From the NCBI RefSeq assembly GCF_023101765.2, contig NC_064239.1:10622315-10686314 (forward strand): DNA of 64,000 nt, given 5' to 3'. The position numbers and the translations under genes were made by a program. This document shows, piece by piece, positions 34,472 to 45,300 of this stretch. Within the stretch, counting starts at the first letter, position 1. Every line of letters starts with the position of its first letter. The notes beneath the pieces are model-generated. The model saw only the letters and a program-made list of their open reading frames with translations. It had not been told where the DNA came from and made no database searches. Origin of the DNA: Spodoptera frugiperda. Lineage: Eukaryota; Arthropoda; Insecta; Lepidoptera; Noctuidae.

Positions 34472-34650
34472 TAATTAACTATAACTAACGGTTTACTCAG
34501 GTAAATATACCGTGAAAAGCTCTACTAATTTCGAGTCACAGAGGGATTCTTCCTCATGAGCAGCGTGAGCGGATACGGCGATGTCGCGCAGTGTACAAGT
34601 AGGCTGCTGCTATTTTTAATTAGTTTAGTATGTCACATGATAGTTATTAT
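34472..34650 (+). mobile_element. MITE family A copy
   Basis: ATTAACTATAACTAACGG, TTTACTCAGGTAAATATACC, CTCTACTAATTTCGAGTCAC, AGAGGGATTC, ATGAGCAGCGTGAGCGG and the right end ATTTTTAATTAGTTTAGTAT, GTCACATGATAGTTAT. It is non-coding. Confidence 0.72.
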
Positions 34651-34712
34651 ACAATTTTGCTTATCTTTTCGAAAATATTATTTACATATTTAAAAAAAAA
34701 ATACTTTTAACA

Positions 34713-34830
34713 TTATTCCTTGTCTTGTTTTCTTTTACTTTTTAGGGAACAGAGACTAAAGTTCCCTAAGTACAACAGGATCCTCCTACCAGGCGAGGTG
34801 ATCATGCCTGGCGGGCTTTCTGTCTAACTA
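34713..34830 (+). other. Polypyrimidine-AG followed by a GC-richer block (possible exon or repeat)
   Basis: TTCTTTTACTTTTTAG ends at 34744 and would be a good 3' splice site. The following block (GGAACAGAGACTAAAGTTCC, GATCCTCCTACCAGGCGAGG, TGATCATGCCTGGCGGG) is unlike its AT-rich surroundings but has no long open frame. It could be an untranslated exon or an unrecognised repeat. Confidence 0.25.
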
Positions 34831-35264
34831 TTATTCGTTGGTAATTTCTATCCATATTTTATTGGTGTCTAAATTTTATATAGGCGATGTAGGATTTATG
34901 ATGTCATCTATTGATTTGCTCGTCGATCGTATAAGTGCGACTTCTGTCATCTGTCACTTATCATGTATCGCCACAACTTTTTTAAACTATTACCAAACAA
35001 CACTATATTGAAACTTGCGCCTAACAAGCTGTTGCCAACCGGAACGTACGTAGCCAACTGGTGTATAAATTATGACGTCACTTCCGCATAACGCTATCGT
35101 TATTGAGATACGCTGGCAGTGACATCTGTTGTGCTCTTATCGCGGAAATAGTTTTGAAATTAGTAGGTTAGTAGGGCTGTGCTTATGTTGTGTTTATGTT
35201 CTGGATTTCGAACAATATTTGGGGTATTAGAACGTTTAGTTTTATTTTGTTATGGTATTTGTGG

Positions 35265-35365
35265 ATATTATGGCTATTATTTATGGACCAATGATTGTTG
35301 ATGAAGCGAAAGTGGTCTCTGCTTATCCCCATGTGAGACAGGCCTGAGGTTATACGTGTATTTGT
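35265..35365 (+). mobile_element. RTE-type LINE 3' tail with internal deletion
   Basis: GGACCAATGATTGTTGATGA and AGCGAAAGTGGTCTCTGCTT, ATCCCCATGTGAGACAGGCC, TGAGGTTATACGTGTAT follow the order of the 61775 copy. The GAGGTATGTAAG...AATTGGCGTTCC part is deleted. Confidence 0.7.
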
Positions 35366-35459
35366 GTATAGTTCTAATATTTGTGGTTGTATTATAGAAG
35401 ATAGTTTATATAAGTAATTTAAATCTAAAGAAACCACCATGGATGGATGATGAACATGA

Positions 35460-35700
35460 TCATTTTTAGCCCGATTAATTTTTTAAATTCTATTCATGCC
35501 AAGTCAGCCCAACTTCACACTGAAAGAGCCAACCTGCCCCAGCAGAAGGCATGCACGGGAACGACGTATGTGTCAGCGATTGGTCCGGTCAACCATTTTG
35601 TTGAGAACGGAACAACCCAACACACAGCGCCACCGACTCTAGGACATTTGTAAATGACGCCTCAGCCTTTGTCGCGTGAGCTGACCTGACTTCAACAGAG
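35460..35700 (+). other. GC-richer patch with a 68-codon frame
   Basis: The stretch has clearly higher GC than its surroundings. The frame 35447-35653 has no recognised motif. A strong polypyrimidine-AG (CTTCCTTTCTTTCAG, ending about 35804) follows 100 bp later. An untranslated or short coding exon is possible, as is an unrecognised repeat. Confidence 0.2.
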
Positions 35701-36124
35701 GTCCTATTAGTTTAGATCCTATCAAAGATACTTATAGGTACTTACTATATGTCGTTGTAACTTTGTAAAATGTAATCGTTTTTCTTTTCTTCCTTTCTTT
35801 CAGATCGTGATTTCTGTAACAACCCTAGATAAATGCGGTGAACTGACGTCAGTCTCTTCGATTATAATGTTGTCATTCAATCGAATCTGATAATGACATA
35901 ACAATAACCGCTGACCACAAATCGAAATGGTAAATATAGATACGTGAAGAATGACATAAATAAAATTACTTTTGTAGTTATGTACAAAGTAGCATCTTAT
36001 TTTCATTCTTTTAAGTAAAAAAAATAGTTTGGATATGTTTATCGAGTGATTCGCAGTGATGCACATATTTATTTTTATACTCGTGTTCCACCAGATGTGT
36101 TATGAGATCCATGTAATTAAGTAT

Positions 36125-36235
36125 TTTTTTTTTAAATAACCTGTTCCGCACTAAACATTTTCTCCTGTGTTGTGGGTGCATTTACAAACATACAATTACA
36201 CATGCACATGAGACCCAGACCCGGAACATTAAGAT
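36125..36235 (-). mobile_element. Type 3 SINE, headless, inverted
   Basis: On the plus strand: CATTTTCTCCTGTGTTGTGG, GTGCATTTACAAACATACAA, TTACACATGCACATGAGACC, CAGACCCGGAACA. This is the reverse of the body at 5640-5735 and 60100-60190. Confidence 0.72.
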
Positions 36236-36321
36236 GTGTCTTAGTGTAATTTTATTTTAGAAAAACATATCTCATTTTATGAAAAAGTAAAAATCCTAAT
36301 TTCTGTCAGAAGTCATTATTC

Positions 36322-36357
36322 TACGCGGACGAAGTCGCGGGAAACAGCTACTTCTTC
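36322..36357 (+). repeat. Short end fragment of a retroposon tail repeat
   Basis: ACGCGGACGAAGTCGCGGGA, AACAGCT is a motif that ends many moth retroposon repeats. Only this terminal piece is present. Confidence 0.5.
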
Positions 36358-36587
36358 ATATAGTAATAATAATTGTCTAATGCAGGCTCCTCGAGTATGA
36401 TATCCATTGCAGGACCTGAGCCTGACAGCCTGTCGGCCTGACTTACCCTGTCAACTTAGTTAATCGTTTTATAAGTAAGAAGTTTTGTTTATTTTATTTC
36501 TTTTTATGTAATAGTAGAAAGAACGATTATTTTATGAAATTGTTTTCCTTTAAATTAGATTTAAATAGCAACTGTATGGATGGTCGT

Positions 36588-36803
36588 AGTGGCCTGATGT
36601 TTTAAGAGGTGTGTGTTCGAAACTCACTTTGGCAAGTACCAATGTGACTCTTTCACAAACGACAACATCGTAAGGAAACCTTAGCTTATAATTTCTAATT
36701 AAAAGTTTGAAATGATAACCCGCACATTGAGTAAGCGTGTTGATTAATACTTAAACCTTCTCCGTTGGAGAAGAGGCCTTTGGTCATCATTTTATTCATA
36801 CAC
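36588..36803 (+). mobile_element. Type 1 SINE
   Basis: A tRNA-like head (GGTCGTAGTGGCCTGATG, B-box GTGTTCGAAACTC at 36613-36625) is followed by CAAGTACCAATGTGACTCTT, CAACATCGTAAGGAAACCTT, CCCGCACATTGAGTAAGCG and GAGAAGAGGCCTTTGGTCAT. Most blocks of the 57741 copy are present. Confidence 0.8.
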
Positions 36804-36809
36804 TTTTCG

Positions 36810-37853
36810 ATTTAAAACTAAAGTAATAACATGGTACAGAAGAAAAATAATAAGTACTTTGCCGCATTCTCAGTTGAATAAATAATATTATTTAAATTAA
36901 ACATCTTCATGGTACATATTTTATAACACAATATTTATAACACTGTAATAAGTAGGCATGAACATAATATAAGTCAACACAACCAAAAAGGAAAAGAAAA
37001 TGTAATAAAGAATTTCATCTTATCTCTGTTCGTACTCAGTGAAATCCTTGCAGTAAAGAGATAAGGCGGAAACGAATAAATCTATTTCGAAATCTTTTAG
37101 ACGACTTAAAATGTGTATAAAGGCTATACACATAAAGTTCAATTTAGCATATCAAAAGCATTATAATTGAATTTCATTAACCAAAATTTCATTCATTAAC
37201 AAAAAAATGTATTCAAAAAAATTTTTTAAATACAGAGTGATGTGTAATCTTGAAATTCTTAAAAAAAACAACGGAGAATAGTGGAAATGCTATAAAGACA
37301 CTACTACTTACTTCTAACAAAAATACGAGGCATGACGTCATATTATAAAACAGTCACGTTTTACACAGACAAGTTTGTCATAATTACAAACACCAACATA
37401 GAACTTTCGACCAAAAGTTAACATCTCGACGACGCGAATATCATTAAAATTAATGAAAATATACACTACAGAGTTTCTATCTCCTTTGAAACGTCGAGAA
37501 ACAAACCTAATGATGGGTTGACACTCCATAGTAACAGAATGCATGCAAACTTGAGAATTCCTTTCAAATTTAATTGAGCATACACGATTCCATGGTTCTT
37601 GTCGGCCATACAAACAATAATAATGGAGTTGCTTGTTAGATATGTTTTTGAAATTAGTGTTTGTAAAGAAATAATGATGTTATGTTTTGAGGTTGTGTAG
37701 TTTTAATAATAACTAACGAAGCTTACCTAGTTAGATATTGTTATAGAGTTATAAAAGCGAATTAGTTTTGAGATAGTACTTACTTAAGAATAATTTCGTT
37801 ACTCATGAAGTAAGATAACTACATTAATAGAGTTTTGATTTTCTACATACTTA
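36810..37853. other. Unassigned AT-rich sequence
   Basis: No gene or repeat is supported. The 91-codon frame at 37338-37613 (minus) has no recognised motif. Confidence 0.45.
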
Positions 37854-38285
37854 TCTATATATTAATACGTGAAGCAAAAACTATGTAACTGTTTTTACGA
37901 AAATTGCGCGGACGTAGGAGCATAAAATTTGGTACACTTATAGTTTATGTTTAGGAGAAGTGGACAACGCCAATATTTTTCAAAAATAATGCTTATAAAA
38001 TACATTAAATCAATAAATAAAACATTACACACACATGCATAGTATCTGATCGTATTTGACAAAACGTCAAAATTGACAGACATTGCTATGATATTCTCAC
38101 GTCTCATATAAAAAGAGGTTTCTCATTGAAGGAGGTTTGGTTATTAATGATGCACCGGAATATATTAATTTGAATTTTACAAAACTAATAGCAAGTCGTT
38201 AAAAAAAATATCCTTGGACGTATGTTAAGTGGTATTGTAAATTAAATCGTATATAGTCGAATTTCGACCACTAGGCGACCACTAG
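37854..38285 (+). mobile_element. Non-autonomous Helitron-like element, copy 1
   Basis: This element of 432 bp starts with TC (TCTATATATTAATACGTGAA) after an A and ends with CTAG before a T, as expected for Helitrons, which insert between A and T without a target duplication. Near the 3' end a short hairpin GTCGAATTTCGAC precedes CACTAGGCGACCACTAG. It has no Rep or helicase coding sequence and would depend on an autonomous Helitron. The copy at 55128-55513 shares both ends and most of the interior. A segment at about 38105-38210 differs between them. Confidence 0.8.
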
Positions 38286-38307
38286 TATGTATAACTAGAC
38301 CTTTTAC

Positions 38308-38476
38308 GGTATTTTCGAAAATTTGTCAGTAATAGCATGAAGTCTGGAATTGTGCCCAGTATATAGCAATAAGCTCACCCCCTTTTACATGGGACTTATA
38401 ACACAAACCGTGAAAAGTGGGTGTACATTGTACAGTGGTTTTACGTATTCGGGGATAAAAGGCGTGACGATACCAA
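38308..38476 (+). mobile_element. Type 2 SINE, headless
   Basis: TTTTCGAAAATTTGTCAGTA, TATAGCAATAAGCTCACCCC, TTTTACATGGGACTTATAAC, GTGAAAAGTGGGTGTACATT and GGGGATAAAAGGCGTGACGA are the body blocks. It starts 22 bp after the Helitron end. Confidence 0.75.
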
Positions 38477-38479
38477 AAA

Positions 38480-39240
38480 ATGTAAAGGGTCTTAATCCCT
38501 GTAATTGTGATTATGATAAGGTGTTGACAGGCAGATATACTCAATGTAAGACACACTTTTCATTAGTTGATAAGTGTCCTATTAGTCCAGTCAATTTAGT
38601 ATTTCACCTCGGAATTCGAGATACCCAGCTGTAATTTTGTATATACTTGTATATTGACACCCTAAAACTTGTCTCAAAACCTACATATGGTAGGGTGTAA
38701 GCAACTATTAAATTTTAAGGTCCAAAGGTCCCAAAAATCGTTTTTTTGCGCTTTTTTGCCGATACCCACATTTCACGAGTAGAGTTACGAGTTTTGTTAT
38801 ATTGTTATGAATTAAGGAATGTCTTTGAGTCTATAAAAGCAAACGTCATAGGGTTGACAGGTACATTTTGTCACGAATCGTCGAGGCGGTTACATCGCTC
38901 AAGGATAGTGAGACTTATATTTTCTATTCTTTTGTACTTTCTTATCATTTCTTTGATTATTTATGTGCTTTGTTGCTTTGATTGTGTGGTGATTTGTGCC
39001 ATATAAGGTTGTTTTAATAATCGTTATTTTGTTCCTTAAATTAAAAATGAAGAAATGTTATTTTAGATTGTATAACGTTGTTTAATTTAAATACTCAATC
39101 TTCTGATCGTTAATATCAGAACTGAGGTAAAGAATAGCCTTAATTGCCCACTTAATTACCAGTAAAGCAAGATTTGTCTACCCGCAATTTTTACTTTTGG
39201 TTTTCACTTATCATTATTGATATTTTACGTTTTTCTCATT
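38480..39240. other. Unassigned sequence
   Basis: An 86-codon frame at 38746-39006 ends in a hydrophobic stretch (LIFSILLYFLIISLIIYVLC), but AT-rich DNA often reads this way. No family is recognised. Confidence 0.4.
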
Positions 39241-39264
39241 ATGTCAAGAAGGCATGAACGTCGT

Positions 39265-39395
39265 CGTTCTCGAGGCCGATCTCAACGCGTTTCGCGATTG
39301 ACTCCTGCAAACCCTCACTGAATCAGGCTTTTCTTTAAATTTGAAGAAATGCTCTTTCTTGACAACTGAAGTCGAATGCTTGTAAGGTCGATAAG
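39265..39395 (+). pseudogene. Ty3/gypsy reverse transcriptase remnant
   Basis: In the plus frame after a stop at about 39298-39300 the stretch reads LLQTLTESGFSLNLKKCSFL and then TTEVEC, the segment just after the catalytic YxDD in Ty3/gypsy reverse transcriptases (usual ending EYLG). The catalytic part itself is not present, and the frame is lost where the minisatellite starts (39401). It is inactive. Confidence 0.78.
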
Positions 39396-39400
39396 TTTTT

Positions 39401-40829
39401 TGAGCCATTTTGCCATTTTGAGACATTTTGCCATTTTGCAATTTGTAGCCATTTTGCAAATTGAAGCTATTTTGCCATATTGGACCATTTTGCAATTTGC
39501 AGCTATTTGGCAAATTGTAGCCAATTTGCCATTTGTAGCCGTTTTGCAATTTGCAGCCATTTTGCAAATTGTAGCCATTTTGAGACATTTTGCCATTTTG
39601 CAATTTGTAGTCATTTTGCAATTCGTAACCATTTTGCCATATTGAGCCATTTTGCAATTTGCAGCTATTTGGCAAATTGTAGCCATTTTGCCATTTTGAG
39701 CCATTTTGCCATTTGTAGCCATTTTGCAATTTGCAGCCATTTTGCCATTTTGAGCCATTTTGAAATTTGTAGCCGTTTTGCAAATTGTAGCCATTTTGCC
39801 ATATTGGGCAATTTGCAGCCGTTTTGCCATTTTTAGCCATTTTGCCATTTGCAGCCGTTTTGCAAATTGTAGCCATTTTGCCATTTGTAGAAATTTTGCC
39901 ATTTGAAGCCATTTTGTCATTTGTAGCCATTTTGCCATTTTGCAATTTGTAGCCGTTTTGCAAATTGTAGCCATTTTGCAATTTGCGGCCATTTTGCAAT
40001 TTGCAGCCCTTTTGCCATTTGTAGCCATTTTGCCATTTGCAGCCATTTTGCCATTTGTAGCCATTTTGCCATATTGAACCATTTTGCAATTTGCAGCTAT
40101 TTTGCAATTTGTAACCGATTTGCCATTTGTAACCACTTTGCCATATTGAGCCATTTTGCAATTTGCAGCTATTTTGCAAATTGTAGCCATTTTGCAAATT
40201 GTAGCCATTTTGCAAATTGTAGCCATTATGGCAAAATGGCTCACTACATTGGGACATTTTGCAATTTGCAGCTATTTGGCAAATTGTAGCCATTTTGCCA
40301 TTTTGAGCCATTTTGCCATTTGTAGCCATTTTGCAATTTGCAGCCATTTTGCCATTTTGAGCCATTTTGCAATTTGTAGCCGTTTTGCAAATTGTAGCCA
40401 TTTTGCCATTTTGCAATTTGTAGCCGTTTTGCAAATTGTAGCCATTTTACCATATTGGGCCATTTTGCAATTTGCGGCCATTTTGCAATTTGCAGCCGTT
40501 TTGCCATTTGTAGCCATTTTGCCATTTGCAGCCATTTTGCCATTTGTAGCCATTTTGCCATATTGAGCCATTTTGCAATTTGCAGCTATTTTGCAATTTG
40601 TAACCGATTTGCCATTTGTAACCATTTTGCCATATTGAGCCATTTTGCAATTTGCAGCTATTTTGCAAATTGTAGCCATTTTGCAATTCGGAGCCATTTT
40701 GCCATTTCGAGCCATTTTGCCATTTGGAGCCATTTTGCCATTTGGAGCCATTTTGCCATTTGGAGCCATTTTGCCATTTGGAGCCATTTTGTTTCCATTA
40801 TAGCCATTTTGCCATTTACAGCCATTTTA
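39401..40829. repeat. 18-bp-unit minisatellite (GCCATTTTGCCATTTGTA), about 79 units
   Basis: About 1.43 kb is built from an 18-bp unit, itself two related 9-bp halves. The main variants are GCCATTTTGCAATTTGCA, GCCATTTTGCAAATTGTA and GCCATTTTGCCATATTGA. A higher-order duplication is visible: blocks at 39981-40200 recur 489 bp downstream at 40470-40690 with few changes. Because the unit is a multiple of three and holds few stops, long frames appear on both strands (KMATICKMA..., HFAICSHFA...). These are not genes. Confidence 0.95.
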
Positions 40830-40837
40830 GGATATTA

Positions 40838-40895
40838 TTTGTATTATCACTAATACAGAGTAATACGTCGAATCAAACTCATATAAGCCTATCAA
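40838..40895 (+). repeat. Mariner-like 3' terminus fragment beside the minisatellite
   Basis: TTGTATTATCACTAATACAG, AGTAATACGTCGAATCAAAC match 10782-10822 (TTGTATTATCACCTCCCGAG, AGGAATACGTCGAATTCAAA), the end of the mariner-like element there. The final CACCCTGTA is altered. Confidence 0.55.
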
Positions 40896-40899
40896 AAAA

Positions 40900-41630
40900 T
40901 TGTTGGGACAAGTCGCAATCTCCCTAATCCGCTGCAACTCCTGTACTTCAGGATCGAGAACCAAGAAAAGACCGGAATACTAAAGTCCAACGCGTCCTAG
41001 GGACATGAATAGCTGTTTTGGATACTGCAACGAAATAAATCAAAAGATATTATTTGAGAAAAAAACTCCTTCGGTGAATTTAATGCATCAGATAGAATGA
41101 CTTAAGCCTAAAGGCACAACTGGGAGAAGGCCAGTCGCCAAGCACCTCGGAAATTTGCCTTAAAACTAAGTGGGCCCTATATGTGAGCTGTTACACTTGC
41201 TTCCAATAATAGGCAAGGCAAGGCAAAACATATAACTTTCAAGGAAAAAAGACTATAAATGTATCTCCGTCTCAATTCCTTACCGAATTACAATAAGTAA
41301 CCCTTCTCCATTTTTTTCCTTAATCCACGACAAACTAAAGTTTGAAATATTGAATGAAACATACCCAACTTGTTAGGACCTTCACTCAAGATTCCCGCCG
41401 CATGAATAAAACAAAAGAAATCTTTCAACTCTACAAAAAGGACTGGAGACGCGTTAATGTACCACGTGTTATGTTGAAAATATTATACTTTTACGGCCAA
41501 TAAAATCGCGGAGTAGTGATATTTAAATTTAATATCACTGAATGTAATATAGGTGTAAGCAGTTCATCGTAGTAAAATAGGTAAACTGTGAGACTCTTCT
41601 ACATAAAAAGAGATCCAAATCTTTACTTGC
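40900..41630. other. Unassigned sequence
   Basis: No gene or repeat is supported. Confidence 0.5.
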
Positions 41631-41646
41631 CACGTTAACCCATTAA

Positions 41647-41970
41647 TGTCCAGATCGATTTCGATCATGATGGCCAGTCTGTCTAACTAGACCAGCCCAC
41701 TACGCAGGAGATTTTATACTGCACAAGTGTGTGCGCAAAAACAGGTGCACTCTCTGTTCCGTTAGTCTCTAATCCGATAAAGAGAAGTCAGGCGCAGGAG
41801 GCTTTACGTGCTTTCCGAGTCACGGGGGTGAAGCATTGCCGTACTTCCTGACTTCGCTAGTAATGGTCATTTTACTCAGAAAATGCCATCATGCCCGGCG
41901 CGAGAATCGAATCCGCGACACGTTGCCTAGCAACCGGTCACCCAAGTACTGCCCCAACCATTCAGTCACT
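41647..41970 (-). mobile_element. tRNA-headed SINE (type 4) with target duplication
   Basis: On the minus strand: a tRNA-like head with GACTGAATGGTTGGGGCAGT and B-box GGATTCGATTCTCG, then GCATGATGGCATTTTCTGAG, GACTCGGAAAGCACGTAAAG, CCTCCTGCGCCTGACTTCTC and TGGTCTAGTTAGACAGACTG. The 12-bp direct repeats TTAACCCATTAA at 41635-41646 and 41971-41982 flank it and are probably the target duplication. It is the only copy of this family in the window. Confidence 0.78.
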
Positions 41971-42059
41971 TTAACCCATTAAAATCTACCGTGACAATCT
42001 CCACATTTGGCAAGCGGTTTGGAGATCGCCGTTTTGGTTTATCAGAAAAATATGCTGCG

Positions 42060-42205
42060 TCTGTCTGTCTTTTATTCTTTCCGGAGCTGCGGACTTCCTA
42101 GCGGGTTTACCGAGGCTCCGGCAACGGAAACGGATAGTTTTTAGTCAGTAAGATCTCGCCTCGCCCAAGGTGGAAGAAGTAATTTCCTCCCTCCCTAAAA
42201 AAACC
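42060..42205 (+). repeat. GGAGCTGCGGAC/TTTTAGTCAGTAAG dispersed repeat
   Basis: GGAGCTGCGGACTTCCTAGC, GGGTTTACCGAGGCTCCGGC, GATAGTTTTTAGTCAGTAAG and CTCGCCTCGCCCAAGGTGGA are in order. Confidence 0.75.
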
Positions 42206-43054
42206 CACGAAAAGAGTAGCCGTCACCACATTGCTTCGAAAGAATGTAATATATTAAGACGAATGTAGAAACATTTTGGTTAACTTTTTACTACTGTATT
42301 TGGTCTTCTGCAGCGAATCTCAAGCATAAAGTGGAGCTGAGATTTATTGCTCTTGGTTTTTGTTAGCATTTAAAATTGTCTTTGTTTGAATAAATTGTGC
42401 ATTTCTATTCGCTGTGTAATGTCTCCTCTGTGCACTTTTATATCGTTAAGTATTTTCCACAATAAATATAATGCAGGAACAATTTAGTCACCTGTCATGC
42501 TCACTTAATACAGATATTGACATGTCCTAATCTCTTTATAAAGTAAAAACTTTCCTGCGTAAAACATTCTTGCAGAATTGAACTATATAATTTGTAGTCT
42601 TGTTCACTTGTTATTTTAACAATATTATTAGAATCTGCTACGGCTTCGTCACGTGTCATCCGTCTTCATACAGACTATTTAAATAGTCCTAGTAAAATAT
42701 CAAACTTGCAATAAAAAATATGCATAAAAATGAGATGCACAACACAACAAATTTTCTAAATCGTTTAAACAAAAGCCAGAAGCCAGAAGTTTCTTACTAA
42801 GTAATTAAGTCGAAAGCACAAACTAATGTCACTAGGTGACGGTACTTTGTGCATTAGGAACCAACTTCAAGGCACGAGGAAACTGACACAAAGTAGTTTG
42901 GCAACAGCTGGTAATCAATAAAGATAAGTGCAGCAGTAATGGTTTTCAAGGCTTGAGTGGAATGGGGCGAAAGGGTGTGAACTTGTTAAGTTGGATAGAA
43001 TTGTTGTTAAGTGCGTTAGTGGGTTTATTTGTAGTGTAAAGTATAGATTATATT
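42206..43054. other. Unassigned AT-rich sequence
   Basis: No gene or repeat is supported. Confidence 0.5.
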
Positions 43055-43215
43055 ATTACACAATAGCTTCTGCCACCGGTTTCTCCTGCGTTCGCACGGG
43101 ATAAAAAGTATCCATTCACTCAAGTCAGCTCATACTCTGCCTATATACCAAATTTCGTAAAAATCTGTTCAGTAGTTTCAGCGTCAAACATCTAAAAAAC
43201 AAACTTGAACACTAA
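43055..43215 (+). repeat. Retroposon tail repeat (CTTCTGCC/GGCTTCGC family)
   Basis: AATAGCTTCTGCCACCGGTT, TGCGTTCGCACGGGATAAAA, AGTATCCATTCACTC, ATACCAAATTTCGTAAAAAT and CTGTTCAGTAGTTTCAGCGT. This copy keeps the 3' part missing at 16840. Confidence 0.7.
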
Positions 43216-43717
43216 GATGATTTACCACAGAATTTAATATAAAATTATTTAACTATATATCTGCATATTTTTTTTGCAACACACCATTGGAACTCATATA
43301 ATATTGAAATATAAAATACAATCTTACTGAAATATGATGGACTCTTATTCACACCAAATTATTAACTCAATATAGTTATGCAACACATTTTTTCTGCAAT
43401 ACAACTTTATGAACAAAGTATTATGAATTTCAAAGAAAACTCGTAACTAAGAAAATATCGTGGCAACATTCATTGCCATTGAATATAATAAAAAACAACA
43501 AATAAAGACCCTTTCAACCCTTTTTACTTCTTGAACAAATAATGTAACATTCAAGGCAAGAAAGAGGTCGGATAATTTCGTAAATCCACATTTTCATGGG
43601 TTAATTTTCACTCTTAACACTTTCTGGCTGACTGTACGGTCAATACTACTGTAGGGCTATAAAGTATAAAAAAGAAAATCTTAAGTAAAATCTTATTACT
43701 TTCTTACCAGGATTAAT

Positions 43718-43792
43718 TAATGTTATCGGCTTACTCACATAATTGTTTGACGAGGAACCCGACTAGTTCCAATGAAACGAACCAATGCAGGA
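43718..43792 (+). mobile_element. MITE family B, left end
   Basis: TTAATGTTATCGGCTTACTC, ACATAATTGTTTGACGAGGA and ACCCGACTAGTTCCAATGAA form the terminus. The element stops where an R1-like LINE fragment begins. Confidence 0.65.
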
Positions 43793-43926
43793 CGCGAAAG
43801 GTCGCCGTCGCCGACCACATCCCTGAGGACACGATGGTTTTCAGCCCACGCAGGGCACACTGCCACCATATGTTCCACCGTTTCAACAATAAGCAGCGAG
43901 TGGGGTGTTCTGACGTATGGGCATAA
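43793..43926 (-). pseudogene. Non-LTR retrotransposon C-terminal fragment (R1-like)
   Basis: The minus strand reads, in one frame, CPYVRTPHSLLIVETVEHMV, then AVCPAWAENHRVLRDVVGDG and DLSR. The spaced Cys, His and Cys with CPAWA and the VVGDGDL segment match the zinc-finger-like C-terminal region of R1-clade and related LINE proteins. Only about 44 codons remain, with no stop inside. The overlapping plus-strand open frame (43720-43926) is a shadow. Confidence 0.75.
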
Positions 43927-43929
43927 ACA

Positions 43930-45195
43930 TAAAAGTTTAGTGATGTAACTTACGGAAAAGAAGTATTATACCCAATACCACTTTAATTTGACTTCCTATA
44001 TTTTTTAAAGCAACCTACGCCATTCGCCCTTTTCTTGGCCACAACAAAAGTGGTGGATTCACAAGACCGTCGAGTGGTTTTCTAAGTGAAAACAAATGCT
44101 TGCCACCATCCCACGAAGTGAGCAATTTATTCAAATAAAACAAAATAAGGAACTACTTCTACCTACAGGACTTAAAGAAAAGACTTCTGGGATATTTTAA
44201 CTTTCTCTTTCATATGTATGTTGTACTAGACCAAAACACGCGAGCCAATAAATTGTATTAAAGACAAGCAATGTAATGGTTTTTCATAATACAACTACAA
44301 TTGATACATGAAACCTAATTACAAACGAGAATTTATTAACCAAATAAATAGTTTTCATCACCGTGTTTTATTCATACCAGCTGATCATAACTAATACACA
44401 CATAATCTAACACAAATGTATTGTCTTTTAATATCAAATTGTGTAATGATTGAAAACATATTTGACGAACGTTCATTTAGTATGTAAGTAGTTAGCTATT
44501 CCTTCCTGCTTTATACCATTAAATATATACTATATTATGATGAATCACCTACAGCAAAACCCACATAACCCAACATCTTCTGTACTCCACTCCACATACA
44601 AACACCAAAGTACTAATAAAACAAAAATCTCAACATGCTAGCGACACATATCTTGAACTAACTATAGCATTAGGACACAGACTCGTTTTGCCGCAATGAC
44701 GTGACATTGCCTGGGTCGCTGTAAACACTGACAAAATGCCTGACATGAGACGGAAAAACGTCGTAAAAATGTCACTTGTTCTGATAACTTTTATGACTTA
44801 GCCTCGCTTGTGTGTGCGTAAAAAGTTACGTGAGTTTTGTTTGAAAAGGTGAGTTTAGTGAAGGTGATTGAGGTGACTTCTATTGTGTGAAATGTATGAC
44901 AGATATATTATATTTAATGTTGATAGATGGTATTATTGGACTTTTCGATTTAAAGGAAGGTCACTTACATTTGTAAAAATGAAGGAGTTAGTACGGTTAA
45001 CGCACGTGCTATGATGAGGTGGATACTAAAGGAGCATGTAAGAGTCATTGCAGATTGTGCTTTGTGCTTTCAGCCTTATCTTCTAGGATAAATGTGACTG
45101 AATTTAAAAGTGCTGCTTGCTCCACTCCATTAACAAAATCATATAATATAATAAAATTATGGTAGCGTCATAATACATGAATGATTTCAAAAATA
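43930..45195. other. Unassigned AT-rich sequence
   Basis: No gene or repeat is supported. Confidence 0.5.
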
Positions 45196-45197
45196 AA

Positions 45198-45300
45198 ATG
45201 ATGAATGTTTATGAAGTGTAAGATTCGTAGCAATTGGCACTCCATTGTATCTATCCACCAACATGGGAGACAGGCGTGAGGTTATGTATGTATGTATTTC
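45198..45300 (+). mobile_element. RTE-type LINE 3' tail
   Basis: TTTATGAAGTGTAAGATTCG, TAGCAATTGGCACTCCATTG, TCCACCAACATGGGAGACAG, GCGTGAGGTTATGTATGTAT. It ends in a short TATG/GTAT run, as the other copies do. Confidence 0.78.

Noticed and set aside
39244..40434. A minus-strand open frame of 396 codons, and other long frames on both strands
   Set aside because: They are readings of the 18-bp minisatellite, whose unit length is a multiple of three. The C-terminal end of the longest frame is the antisense of a reverse-transcriptase remnant.
39401..40829. CRISPR-like repeated array
   Set aside because: Units are contiguous with no unique spacers, and the window is eukaryotic.
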